A stretch of 36,907 nt of DNA from a virus, in IMG/VR virus record IMGVR_UViG_3300042566_000927, positions 1 to 36,907 of that record; one strand, given 5' to 3'. A program made the translations under genes and the position numbers. The notes below the pieces were generated by a model. That model was given only the letters and a program-made list of their open reading frames with translations, ran no database searches and was not told where the DNA came from. Below are positions 6,184 through 13,998 of this stretch, piece after piece (position 1 is the first letter of the stretch; each line of letters starts with the position of its first letter).

Positions 6184-7347
6184 ATGGACATGTCAGACGT
6201 CATGAAGGGCATCGGCGCCCTCGAAGCCAAGCTCAACAGCTACGCAGAGAAAGCCGAACAAGAGATCAAGGCCGCCGGCTCCGTGTCGGTGGAGACCAAG
6301 AGCGCCATCGCTGCGCTCGGCACTCAGCAGCGCGAGATCGCTGACCGCCTGTTGTCGCTCGAGCAAAAGCAAGGTGCGCCGCGCGGCGCGGAGGGCGCCA
6401 TGCAAACCATGGGCTCCGAGTTCACCGCCGCCGATCAATACAAGGCTTTTGTCGGCGGCCAAGTGCGCACTGTGCGCATCGAACTGAAGAACACCACCGT
6501 TGGCAGCGACACCACGGTCGCACCCGACCGCCGCCCTGGCGTCACTGGAGGCGCGTTTCGCCGGTTCCTGGTTGAAGGCGCCATGAACGCGCTGCCCACC
6601 ACGAGCAACGCCGTCGAGTTCACTCGCGAAGCCACGTTCGTCAACAACGCGGCGGAGACGGCGGAAAGCAGCGCCAAGCCCGAGACCGATATCACGTTCA
6701 ACTTGCAGACCGCGCCCGTGCGGACCATTGCACACTGGACCCGCATCAGTCGCCAGCTTGCGGCAGACGCGCCGGCCGTGGCCGCGTACATCAACACCCG
6801 CATGCGCTACGGCGTCGATCTGCGAGTCGAGAACCAGCTCATCAACGGCAACGCCAGCGGTGCCAACCTGTCCGGCATCTTCCACACCGGCAACTTCACG
6901 CCGCACGGCTACACCGCCGCCAGCATGAGCGCCTGGGTCGGCAACCCGCAGCGCTTTGACCTGATCCGCCGCGTGATCGGTGACCTGCAGGCCGCTGACT
7001 ACCCGCCCAACGCCATCCTGCTCAACCCCACCGACTGGGCGGTGATCGAGGTCCTCAAGGACACGCAAGGCCGCTACCTGCTCGGCAACCCCAGCAGCGC
7101 CGCGGCGCCCGCCATCTGGGGCATCCCGGTCATCCCGACCAACGCCGTCACCGCCGACACGTTCCTTGTCGGCGCACTCGACATGGCCGCCACCATTTAT
7201 AACCGTGATGGTGTGGCCGTGGCCCTGTCCGAGGAAGACGCGAGCAACTTCACGACCAACCTCGTCACCATTCGCGCCGAGCGGCGCCTGGCGCTCGGCA
7301 TTGAGCGCCCGGCTGCTCTGCGTGGCGGCGACTTGACCCCGGCCTAA
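6184..7347 (+). CDS. Major capsid protein (HK97 fold)
   Basis: This 387-residue protein has the HK97 plan. An N-terminal coiled-coil delta segment of about 90 residues (LEAKLNSYAEKAEQEIK, later DRLLSLEQKQ) serves as scaffold and should be removed by the upstream protease. The shell domain carries patterns such as VEFTRE, AHWTRISRQLAADAP and PNAILLNPTDWAVIEVLKD, then GIPVIPTNAV near the C-terminus. A strong Shine-Dalgarno AAGGAGATC at 6171-6179 fits high expression. The gene is not coupled to the protease gene. Confidence 0.95.
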   Translation: MDMSDVMKGIGALEAKLNSYAEKAEQEIKAAGSVSVETKSAIAALGTQQREIADRLLSLEQKQGAPRGAEGAMQTMGSEFTAADQYKAFVGGQVRTVRIELKNTTVGSDTTVAPDRRPGVTGGAFRRFLVEGAMNALPTTSNAVEFTREATFVNNAAETAESSAKPETDITFNLQTAPVRTIAHWTRISRQLAADAPAVAAYINTRMRYGVDLRVENQLINGNASGANLSGIFHTGNFTPHGYTAASMSAWVGNPQRFDLIRRVIGDLQAADYPPNAILLNPTDWAVIEVLKDTQGRYLLGNPSSAAAPAIWGIPVIPTNAVTADTFLVGALDMAATIYNRDGVAVALSEEDASNFTTNLVTIRAERRLALGIERPAALRGGDLTPA

Positions 7348-7378
7348 TCGGCCGTCCGCATCGCAGTCGGAGCACGTC

Positions 7379-7606
7379 ATGCAGCGCATCAAATTCAAGA
7401 CCACCGTGTTCAGCACCACGTTCGGCACGCTGGCTGAGGGTGATCTGCTCACGTGCTCCGCTGCGCATGCGGAGCATTTTGTTGACGAGTTGAAAGTCGC
7501 CGAGCGTGTGCTGCCAGCCGCTGCTGTTGCGCCTGCGGTCGAAGCAGAACAGGCCATGCCTGCCGAAGCGACAAAGGCTCGCAGGCGCAGCGGTTCCGCT
7601 AAGTAG
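7379..7606 (+). CDS. Small head-region protein of unknown function
   Basis: This 75-residue protein has an N-terminal part with beta-strand character (RIKFKTTVFSTTFGTLAEGD). It then has an alanine-rich, low-complexity segment and a basic end (KARRRSGSAK). Small proteins of this kind often follow the capsid gene in HK97-like phages, some as head decoration or neck factors. No family is recognised. It lies between the capsid gene and the terminator at 7663-7700. Confidence 0.6.
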   Translation: MQRIKFKTTVFSTTFGTLAEGDLLTCSAAHAEHFVDELKVAERVLPAAAVAPAVEAEQAMPAEATKARRRSGSAK

Positions 7607-7662
7607 CCCTGCCCAGCCGCGAGCGCATCTAACCCTTCAGTGGGCAGCAGCAAGCCCCTTTG

Positions 7663-7700
7663 CCGGCGCCGGGTTCAACCCCGCGCCGGTCTTTCATTTT
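7663..7700 (+). terminator. Intrinsic terminator downstream of the capsid gene
   Basis: An 11-position stem (7663-7673 with 7079 + 600 to 7689, that is 7679-7689) has one C-C mismatch and the five-base loop TTCAA, and is followed by the T-rich TCTTTCATTTT. It lies in the 105-base gap between 7606 and 7712. It probably lowers read-through into the next head genes so that capsid protein is made in excess. Confidence 0.75.
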
Positions 7701-7711
7701 GAGAAGGTCGC

Positions 7712-8365
7712 ATGGACCAATTCTTCGCCAACGGCAGGCAGGGCCTCGGCACTGGCCTGATTGACCTCGACACCGCCGTCCTGAAGGCAGCGCTGCTGCG
7801 CGGCTACACCTACAACGCCGCGCACACGTTCGTGAGCGACGTTACTGGTGCGGGCGGCACGCTGGTTGCCACCAGCGCCGCACTCGGCGGCGTGTCGTTC
7901 GCTGACGGCGTGCTCGACGCCAACGACGTTACCTGGACCGCAGTGGCTTCGGGTGCCGCCATCCCTGACATCCTGCTATTCCAGTCGAGCGCGGTCACCG
8001 GCGGTGCAGACGTTGCCGCCAGCGCCCAGCGCGTGGTCGCCATTCTCGACGGCCAGTTCCGTTTCACGGTGGCCGCCAACGCCTCCAGCGGCGCCGTGGC
8101 TGTCACGGTCGACGCGCTACAGCTCGGCATCGCCAACGGCGCTCAGGCCACGCTCATCAGTGGCACCGGCCCCGCCACCATCACGCTGTCGTCCGCCGCA
8201 AGTGCCGGCGCGCGGTCGATCACTGTATCCGCGCTCGGCAGTGCCGCCAACGCCGAAGCGGTGTACGAGATCGCTTACAGCGGCAGCAACCTACCAATCA
8301 CGCCCAACGGCGGTGACATCACCGCGGCGTGGAGCAACGGCGCCAACCGCATCCTGCGAATCTAG
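7712..8365 (+). CDS. Probable virion structural protein (head decoration or fibre)
   Basis: This 217-residue protein is rich in Ala, Gly, Ser, Thr and Val. It begins MDQFFANGRQGLGTGLIDLD and continues in beta-strand-like segments (ATITLSSAASAGARSITVSA). The start pattern ('a tagged N-terminus, then DLDTAVLKAALLRGYTYN') resembles phage head or tail accessory proteins that follow the capsid gene. Its position within the head module and preceding terminator support a virion protein; its exact place in the particle cannot be told. Confidence 0.6.
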   Translation: MDQFFANGRQGLGTGLIDLDTAVLKAALLRGYTYNAAHTFVSDVTGAGGTLVATSAALGGVSFADGVLDANDVTWTAVASGAAIPDILLFQSSAVTGGADVAASAQRVVAILDGQFRFTVAANASSGAVAVTVDALQLGIANGAQATLISGTGPATITLSSAASAGARSITVSALGSAANAEAVYEIAYSGSNLPITPNGGDITAAWSNGANRILRI

Positions 8366-8367
8366 TC

Positions 8368-9918
8368 ATGGCTGACAACGTCACCCTGCCTGGTGCCAGC
8401 GAGGTCATCGCCACCGATGACATCGGCGGTGTCCAGTACCAGCGCACCAAAATTACCGATGGCCTGGCCGATTCGACGACGCACATGCGCGTCCTGTCGA
8501 AAAATCCGCTATTCACCGACGCGGGCGCAGTAGTACGGCAAGCGCCGTGCGATATCTGGTCGGTCGGTTTTGCTGCGTCTGGCTCGAGCCTGCTTGCGGC
8601 CGAATTCACACAGCGCCGGCTCGGCACCGGCGTTGGTGTCACGCAGGGGTCGAGCAACCTGCTAATTACGACCGGGACGACCGCCAACAGCGAATTTCTT
8701 GCGCGCTCGACGCAGGCGTTTATGGGCGCGTTCACGGCGCGCGCTAAGACCATCCTTAGTCAGCGGATCGCCAACAATAACTTCGTGGCGATGCTGGCCG
8801 ATCTGGTCGGCGAGGGATTGTCCTGCACGATCAACAGCGCGACAAGTATCAGCGTCACGCTGACCGCGCACGGATTCACGGCCGAGAACGTCGGCCAAAG
8901 CATGTTCGTTGGCGCGATCAACGGCGCGAACGGCGTGCCCGGTCGTTATGCCATCGCGTCTCTACCTAACGCGAACACGATCAACTTCACCGTCGCCGGC
9001 TGGCCTGCGAGCGGTAGCTGCACCGTCGATTTGTTCGGTCTGAACTACATCCGCACGCTGTACACCGGCACGACCGCGACCAACGCCTCCGTCGATGCAC
9101 AGCGGCGCGGCTGGAACTCGGGCGACACCACCGCGACCATCAACACGACCGCGTCACCGGGTCACGTCATCCAGATGTACACGGATGGTCGCAATGTCAG
9201 TTTTTCCGACGCGCTAGTCGCGTCAAGCACGACGCCGACCGTCACGACCCGAGCGAGCCGGATCGAAAACATTCCGGACGATGACGTTGAACTGTACTTC
9301 TACCTGTGGTCGTTCAATGGCGCGACCGCGCCTGCCAGCACAACCACCTGGACGGTTGGATTCGTCGCGGTCGAGGATACGGTAAACGCGCCTACGTTTA
9401 TCGCTGGCGTGCGCCCGCTGGGAGCACAAGCCGCGCTGCCTGTCACGTTCCCCGCCGCGCAGCCGGTAACGGTGTCAAGCGGCACGGTCACGGCAACTGT
9501 CGCCAATGCCACGATTGCGGCAGGCACGGCGGCTATCGGCGACGTCGGCGTGCAGTACCGCGGCAGCTCCACTGGTGCCGCGACGCCCGTCAACCTCAGT
9601 TCCCCCGCCACGCCGGCAGCGCAGGCGGCCAAGGGTTCGGCCGGTCGCTTGATTAAGGTCTATGCCGTCAACAGCAACGCCTCCGCGCGCTATCTCAAGG
9701 TGTTCAACACTGCCGCCGGCTCCGTGGTCATGGGAACGACCTCGGCCGTCCTCGATATCGCTTTACCGCCCAACAGTGTGCCCGTCGATATCTTGACGGG
9801 CGAAGGCGGCGTCGGGTTTGCAGCCGCCATCAGCGTTGCCATCACAGGTGGACGCGGGAACACCGACAACACCGCCATCACGTTGAACGACGTGACTGGT
9901 TTCATCACCTACGCCTAG
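8368..9918 (+). CDS. Large virion structural protein, beta-rich (head or tail accessory)
   Basis: The start at ATG 8368 lies three bases after the previous stop; the longer frame from 8329 would overlap that gene. The 516-residue product begins MADNVTLPGASEVIATDD and IGGVQYQRTKI, a signature I have seen at the start of many phage structural proteins annotated as head fibre or decoration proteins. The rest is Thr/Ala/Val-rich with beta repeats and a middle 'SISVTLTAHGFTAENVG' segment. The C-terminal part (GSVVMGTTSAVLDIALPPNS, then GEGGVGFAAAISVAITGG) resembles the small beta domains found in such proteins. No enzyme motif is visible. Confidence 0.6.
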   Translation: MADNVTLPGASEVIATDDIGGVQYQRTKITDGLADSTTHMRVLSKNPLFTDAGAVVRQAPCDIWSVGFAASGSSLLAAEFTQRRLGTGVGVTQGSSNLLITTGTTANSEFLARSTQAFMGAFTARAKTILSQRIANNNFVAMLADLVGEGLSCTINSATSISVTLTAHGFTAENVGQSMFVGAINGANGVPGRYAIASLPNANTINFTVAGWPASGSCTVDLFGLNYIRTLYTGTTATNASVDAQRRGWNSGDTTATINTTASPGHVIQMYTDGRNVSFSDALVASSTTPTVTTRASRIENIPDDDVELYFYLWSFNGATAPASTTTWTVGFVAVEDTVNAPTFIAGVRPLGAQAALPVTFPAAQPVTVSSGTVTATVANATIAAGTAAIGDVGVQYRGSSTGAATPVNLSSPATPAAQAAKGSAGRLIKVYAVNSNASARYLKVFNTAAGSVVMGTTSAVLDIALPPNSVPVDILTGEGGVGFAAAISVAITGGRGNTDNTAITLNDVTGFITYA

Positions 9919-9931
9919 AGAGAGGATCAAC

Positions 9932-10228
9932 ATGACGACCAGAGCAGCAAGTATCGACGTGCTCGTGCGCGATGACGCGCAGGGCACCGCCACCGGCACC
10001 CCGTTTGGCGTCATCAACGTGGAGATGGCGCAGGGCACGACCGAAGACGATGGCGTCACCGTGGTCATCGGCAACGGGTATCTGCCCAACATCGGATCAG
10101 CCGCGCCGGCGGACATCAAAGTCACCGTGCATCAGCCGCCCATCGAAACCCAGCCGGCTGCGCTCTTGAGCCGCGTCGATGACGCCGTCGAGAACACCAG
10201 CACCCTGACATTTAATTTGACGCCGTAA
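9932..10228 (+). CDS. Small virion-module protein of unknown function
   Basis: This 98-residue, acidic protein has an alternating hydrophobic pattern consistent with beta strands (ASIDVLVRDDAQGTATGTPF, then TFNLTP at the end). It has a good Shine-Dalgarno sequence (GAGAGAGGA) and follows the large structural gene by 13 bases. No family is recognised. Its place between head accessory proteins and the connector suggests a minor structural role. Confidence 0.6.
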   Translation: MTTRAASIDVLVRDDAQGTATGTPFGVINVEMAQGTTEDDGVTVVIGNGYLPNIGSAAPADIKVTVHQPPIETQPAALLSRVDDAVENTSTLTFNLTP

Positions 10229-10232
10229 TCCC

Positions 10233-10865
10233 ATGCTGCTGCTGCTGCTAAACCAGCCGGCCAGCGGCAGCACGGCGACCGTCAATGTTGGCGGTACTGC
10301 CTCTAGGGAAGAGCCCGGCGGTGCGCAGGTTGCTGGCAGCGCGGTAACGCTGTCGGTCGGTGGGTCGGCTGAGGTATCTGGCGGCGGCGGTCTCGTCGCC
10401 ACGCTCAGCGGGGTTTCGCTCGTCGTTGGTGGGACCGCACAGCCAGAGGTCGCTGGCGGTTTCGCTGCCGCCGCTGGCGTTGCCACTTTGCAGGTTGGCG
10501 GCGCTGCCGAGCCCGACCGCGCGGGCGGCCTAGTCGCCGCGCTCGGTGGGGCGGCTCTTGCCATTGGCGGCTACGCTGAACGCGAGGGCATTGGCGGCAT
10601 CGCCCTCGGTGCCGGCGCGGTATCGCTCGCCATCGGCGGTGCGCGCGAGATTGAGCGAGCCGGCGGCGCGGTGATCGCCTTTTTGTCCGGCAATGCGCTG
10701 CAGCTCGGGGGCGTTGCAGAACCGGCTCGCGCGGGGGGCGTTGATGTGCTGAGGCTTCGCATGCCGCCTGCGGGCGGTAGCGGCCGGCCGCGGGCGGAAC
10801 GTGACCAGCGGCCCGTCCAGATCAACACCGCGCGCCCGGCGCAACAGAACACCACGAGGAACTGA
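10233..10865 (+). CDS. Gly/Ala-rich repeat protein with seven imperfect repeats of 22-29 residues
   Basis: This 210-residue protein starts MLLLLLNQP and then holds about seven degenerate units. Each has a hydrophobic strand ending in GG (TVNVGG, TLSVGG, SLVVGG, TLQVGG, ALAIGG, SLAIGG, ALQLGG), then A-E-polar residues, then a GG turn and a short hydrophobic stretch. The regular 'strand-GG-AE-AGG' spacing suggests a repeat fold such as a beta-solenoid or a fibrous spacer. The basic, Gln/Pro/Arg-rich tail (GSGRPRAERDQRP) is outside the repeats. No family is recognised; location in the head-neck cluster suggests a virion part. It overlaps the connector gene by one base. Confidence 0.7.
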   Translation: MLLLLLNQPASGSTATVNVGGTASREEPGGAQVAGSAVTLSVGGSAEVSGGGGLVATLSGVSLVVGGTAQPEVAGGFAAAAGVATLQVGGAAEPDRAGGLVAALGGAALAIGGYAEREGIGGIALGAGAVSLAIGGAREIERAGGAVIAFLSGNALQLGGVAEPARAGGVDVLRLRMPPAGGSGRPRAERDQRPVQINTARPAQQNTTRN

Positions 10866-11431
10866 TGGGACTTGTCCGCGAATCTGGTCCTAGTAGCGAG
10901 CCCGTCACTTTGGCTGAAGCCAAGCTGCACTTGCGTGTTGACGGCGCTGATGAAGACGCGCTGATCGGCGTGTTCATCACTGCTGCGCGCGAGTCTGCCG
11001 AGCAGGAGCTTGGCCGCTCCATCATCGCTACCACCTGGGCGCTCACGCTCGATGCGTTCCCGACCAGCATCCGGCTTCCCATGCCGCGCGCCACCGCCGT
11101 TACGCGCATCGACTATCTTGATGCCGACGGCGTCGCGCAAGTCATGAACCCCGTCGGCTACCAGCTAATCGCCGCCAGCGAGTTTGAGGCTTGGATCGAG
11201 CCCGCCTACGGCTACGCCTGGCCCGCCACGCGCCAGCAGCCCGAGGCCGTAAAAGTCACCTACGTGGCCGGCTGGACCAACGCGGCTGCGGTGCCGGCCG
11301 CCATCAAGAGCTGGATGCTGCTGGCTATCGGCGACATGTACGCCAACCGCGAGCGCAGTTCCGATAAGCCCGTTGTGCCGCACGGCTTCGTGGCCGGGCT
11401 TTTGGACCCTTACCGCGTGTGGGGTGTGTGA
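10865..11431 (+). CDS. Head-tail connector protein (HK97 gp6-like)
   Basis: This 188-residue protein begins with the pattern EPVTLAEAKLHLRVDGADED followed by LIGVFITAARESAEQELGRS, typical of the Phage_connect_1 / gp6-like head-tail connectors. It continues with YQLIAASEFEAWIEPAYG and a YVAGWTNAAAVPAAIK segment, then the helix ending in MYANRE. The protein forms a ring under the portal. The context of head closure and neck genes right after it agrees. Confidence 0.9.
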   Translation: MGLVRESGPSSEPVTLAEAKLHLRVDGADEDALIGVFITAARESAEQELGRSIIATTWALTLDAFPTSIRLPMPRATAVTRIDYLDADGVAQVMNPVGYQLIAASEFEAWIEPAYGYAWPATRQQPEAVKVTYVAGWTNAAAVPAAIKSWMLLAIGDMYANRERSSDKPVVPHGFVAGLLDPYRVWGV

Positions 11432-11432
11432 G

Positions 11433-11768
11433 GTGCGCGCCGGCCTGCTGGACCAGCGCGTCACCCTTGAGCAGCCCTCTGAGTCGCGTGATCCTCAGTA
11501 CGGGACCATGACTAAGACATGGGTCGCGGTCGCCACAGTGTGGGCTGCGGTCGAGCCCCAAAGCGGCCGCGAGTACCTCTCGAACGAAGAGCCCGGCGCC
11601 GAGCTTGCCCTACGCGTGCGCGTGCGCTACAGCAGTCAAGTGGCTGACTGCTCGCCCAAGTGGCGCGTCAAATGGGGCGGCCGGCTGCTGCAGATCAACG
11701 CCGTGATTAACCCGCTCAGCGCGGACGAAGAGTTGCAGCTCGTCTGCACCGAGTACCGGCAGGGGTAA
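11433..11768 (+). CDS. Head closure / head-tail adaptor protein (SPP1 gp16-like)
   Basis: The start is GTG 11433, just after the upstream stop; longer versions in the same frame would overlap the connector gene without homology. The 111-residue product begins MRAGLLDQRVTLEQPSESRD and continues TKTWVAVATVWAAVEPQSGR, then RYSSQVADCSPKWRVKW. This is the standard pattern of the head-tail adaptor family (PF05521), which closes the portal channel after packaging. Confidence 0.88.
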   Translation: MRAGLLDQRVTLEQPSESRDPQYGTMTKTWVAVATVWAAVEPQSGREYLSNEEPGAELALRVRVRYSSQVADCSPKWRVKWGGRLLQINAVINPLSADEELQLVCTEYRQG

Positions 11769-11771
11769 CGC

Positions 11772-12257
11772 ATGGCCGCACAGTTCACGGTCCGCATCGA
11801 AAACATCGACGCCATTCGACAGCGCCTGTCCGGGCTATCGCAGCGCCTTAGAACAAACATTATGCGCGGCGGCATGCGGGCCGCGGTGGCAGTTATTCGC
11901 AAGCTCGCGCGTGAAGAAGCGCCGCGAGGTCGTACTGGCAACCTGCGCCGCTCCATCCGCGTGAGTACCCGCAGCTTTAGAGACGGCACCGTCACCGGCA
12001 CCATCAAAGCCGGCGGTCCGGTGGCGTTTTACGCCAACATCGTCGAGGTCGGCGCGCAGCCGCACCGCATCAGCGTTACCCGTGCCAATGCGCTGGCGCT
12101 TGGCCCGCGCACCTTTGTCAAGGCGGTGGACCACCCCGGCTTTGCCGGACGCGGCTACATGCGCAAGGCCGCAGAGCAGGGCGAGCGCGCTGCCTCTGCC
12201 GCATTTGAGCAGTACGTCCAGCAGCGCGTCGCCAGCTACATGGAAACCGGGAAATGA
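11772..12257 (+). CDS. Neck / tail completion protein (HK97 gp10 family)
   Basis: This 161-residue protein matches the HK97 gp10 pattern. A start on IENIDAIRQRLSGLSQRLR is followed by the conserved basic patch REEAPRGRTGNLRRSIRV, and then AFYANIVEVGAQPHRI with a glycine-rich RGYMRKAAEQ near the end. It joins the tail to the head. The next gene overlaps it by four bases (ATGA). Confidence 0.88.
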   Translation: MAAQFTVRIENIDAIRQRLSGLSQRLRTNIMRGGMRAAVAVIRKLAREEAPRGRTGNLRRSIRVSTRSFRDGTVTGTIKAGGPVAFYANIVEVGAQPHRISVTRANALALGPRTFVKAVDHPGFAGRGYMRKAAEQGERAASAAFEQYVQQRVASYMETGK

Positions 12258-12661
12258 GAGCCGAGCGCGCAGTCAAGGCGCTGCTCGACGGCGCCAGCGG
12301 TGTTACGGCCATCGTTGGGGCGGGCGGCGCAGCCCGGATCTACGGCGCCGCGGCACCACAAGAAGCTGCAGCGCCGCTCATCGTGTACAGCCTGCAGGGC
12401 GCCGAGCGCGAGCCCGTGCTGGCGCCCACCGCCGAGCGAGTTGTGCAGTCGCTTATTGACGTGCTGTGCGTGGCACCCACCTACCCCGCACTCAAGGCCT
12501 TGGCTGAAGAAGTGCGCCTAGCACTCAATGGCGCGAGCGGCACGCAAGGCGGAACGAGCGTTCTTGGCATTGTTATTGAGAGCGAGGGGCCAGACCAATA
12601 TGAGCCCCAGCTCGACGAGTTTGGCAAGACCTGGACCTTCCGTGTCATGCACACGGAGTAA
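12254..12661 (+). CDS. Tail terminator / tail completion protein (DUF3168)
   Basis: This 135-residue protein has the DUF3168 layout. It has an N-terminal helix RAERAVKALLDGASGVTAIV, the strand RIYGAAAPQEAAAPLIVYSL, then VQSLIDVLCVAPTYPALKAL, and a C-terminal FRVMHTE strand. The family caps the tail tube and joins it to the head. Its position between gp10-like and tail tube genes is the usual one. Confidence 0.85.
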   Translation: MRAERAVKALLDGASGVTAIVGAGGAARIYGAAAPQEAAAPLIVYSLQGAEREPVLAPTAERVVQSLIDVLCVAPTYPALKALAEEVRLALNGASGTQGGTSVLGIVIESEGPDQYEPQLDEFGKTWTFRVMHTE

Positions 12662-12677
12662 CTAAGGAGAAAGCAGC

Positions 12678-13334
12678 ATGGCACGTATCTTCGTTAACGG
12701 CAGCACCCCGAGCATTGCCAACACTTTCCGCACCAGCGCCAACATCACCGCAATCAGCAACGCGGCTAACGCCGTGGCCACGCTCGCTGCCGGACACGGC
12801 ACGGTAATTGGCGACTTCGTTGAGATCCTCACTTCCGGATGGAGCCGGCTGGTTGGCCGCGTTTTCCGCGTAAGCGCTGTCTCTACCAACGACGTGACTC
12901 TGGAGGGCTGCGACACAACCAGCACTTCGCGTTTCCCGGCCGGCCAAGGCGGCGGCAGCCTGCGCGCCGTGCTCACGTGGAGCGACCTGCAGCAGGTCAA
13001 TGAGGTCAACGTCGAGGGTGGCGAACAGCAGTTTCAGGAAGGTCAGTACATCGACAATCCGCTGCAGTTCCGTTTCCCGACGAATCAGACGCCGATTGAC
13101 GTGAACTTCAACGTTGACGACGATCAGGCGCTCGCCTACTGGAGTCAAGTGCGCGCAGCGGCCGACTCGCTGGTCGCCAGGCCGCTGCGCATCCGTGACG
13201 CCAACGGTGTGCCGCGCGCTGTCGGCAGCGGCGTATGGAGCTACAGCGCCGCGCCTGCCTTCGCTGTCAACAATGTGCTCAAGCGCACCATCAACATCGC
13301 GCTGTCGGCTCAATTCACCGAGTACAATAGCTGA
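12678..13334 (+). CDS. Major tail tube protein
   Basis: This 218-residue protein has a good Shine-Dalgarno sequence (AAGGAGAAAG) and is the expected single tube protein of a long non-contractile tail. It is beta-rich, with VIGDFVEILTSGWSRLVGRV and VTLEGCDTTSTSRFPAGQGG, and LTWSDLQQVNEVNVEGGEQQ in the middle. The C-terminal NNVLKRTINIALSAQFTEY is the last strand. No Ig-like addition is seen. It lies directly before the tail chaperone genes. It overlaps the next gene by one base. Confidence 0.85.
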   Translation: MARIFVNGSTPSIANTFRTSANITAISNAANAVATLAAGHGTVIGDFVEILTSGWSRLVGRVFRVSAVSTNDVTLEGCDTTSTSRFPAGQGGGSLRAVLTWSDLQQVNEVNVEGGEQQFQEGQYIDNPLQFRFPTNQTPIDVNFNVDDDQALAYWSQVRAAADSLVARPLRIRDANGVPRAVGSGVWSYSAAPAFAVNNVLKRTINIALSAQFTEYNS

Positions 13335-13732
13335 TGACCGACGTTGATCGACTAGTGGCCGCTGCACTCGCGGCGCGCCGCTTCAATCTTTCTCTGGGAC
13401 CGCGCGTCTGCATGGATTTGCAAGAGCCCACGCATCACGAGCTGCAGTTGCTGGCGGTGCGCTCCAAGGGCCGCGGCGGCGAAGAGGATCTGCTGATCTG
13501 GACTAGGCGACTGGTTTTGCAGTCGATTGTCGGCTGGATCGGCGTGCGCCAATCCGATCTGCTTGCCGCCGAGCCGGTTGACCTAGAGCCCGATCCGCCG
13601 GTCGACTTTGACCCCCGGCTGATCGAGCCGCTGCTCGACGCCAACGTCGGCTGGACCGAGCAGGTCCGTGACGCCCTTTTGGCCCGCGTGCATGCGCGGC
13701 GCGCTCGCGTCGAGGCCGCAGCAAAAAACTAG
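13334..13732 (+). CDS. Tail assembly chaperone, short form (gpG-like)
   Basis: This 132-residue zero-frame product of the chaperone pair ends AAAKN before TAG at 13730-13732. It is acidic in the middle (DLEPDPPVDFDPRL) and otherwise helical, as for tail chaperones. It acts with the longer frameshifted form on the tape measure protein during tail assembly; that role is from the lambda gpG/gpGT model. Its last two codons are part of the slippery site at 13723-13729. Confidence 0.8.
   Translation: MTDVDRLVAAALAARRFNLSLGPRVCMDLQEPTHHELQLLAVRSKGRGGEEDLLIWTRRLVLQSIVGWIGVRQSDLLAAEPVDLEPDPPVDFDPRLIEPLLDANVGWTEQVRDALLARVHARRARVEAAAKN
13723..13729 (+). promoter_or_regulatory. Programmed -1 ribosomal frameshift site (A AAA AAC)
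   Basis: The heptamer A AAA AAC is read in the zero frame as GCA AAA AAC and is followed at once by the stop TAG (13730-13732). It fits the X XXY YYZ rule exactly. After a -1 slip the ribosome reads CTA at 13729-13731 and the frame stays open for 89 codons. A stop codon directly after the slip site is expected to favour a pause. Confidence 0.85.
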
Positions 13733-13998
13733 ACGAGCGCCTGGCCTGGGAGCGCGGCCAGGCGCAAAAAGATCGCGAGCGGCTGCAGGCTGCCGGCCTG
13801 CATGGTCTGGCCGCGCAGATGGCCCCGCCCAGCCTGAGTGCAGACGTAAGCACTCTTTGGCACGCCTGGCGCTTCTGTGGCGGGTGGGTGCCGGAGCGGC
13901 TGCCGCTGTACCACGCGCTCCACCCAGTTGATGATCCCTTGCTGCTCGTCGAGTTGATGCATCTGCTGCGTGACCGCCTCTCACAGGAAAAACCATGA
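13729..13998 (+). CDS. Tail assembly chaperone, frameshift extension (gpT-like part of the gpGT fusion)
   Basis: This is the -1 frame extension joined to 13334-13729 through the slippery site, giving a fusion of about 221 residues. The extension reads LDERLAWERGQAQKDRERLQ, then a hydrophobic WHAWRFCGGWVPERLPLYHA segment, and ends LLRDRLSQEKP before TGA at 13996-13998. It has no start codon of its own near its beginning, so it is made only by frameshift. The stop overlaps the tape measure start (ATGA). In lambda the extra T domain binds the tail tube and tape measure. Confidence 0.85.
   Translation, partial: LDERLAWERGQAQKDRERLQAAGLHGLAAQMAPPSLSADVSTLWHAWRFCGGWVPERLPLYHALHPVDDPLLLVELMHLLRDRLSQEKP

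Noticed and set aside
6193-7653. Long minus-strand open frame of 486 codons
   Set aside because: It is antisense to the capsid gene, and the clear HK97 capsid protein on the plus strand explains the stretch; GC-rich codon use creates such shadows.
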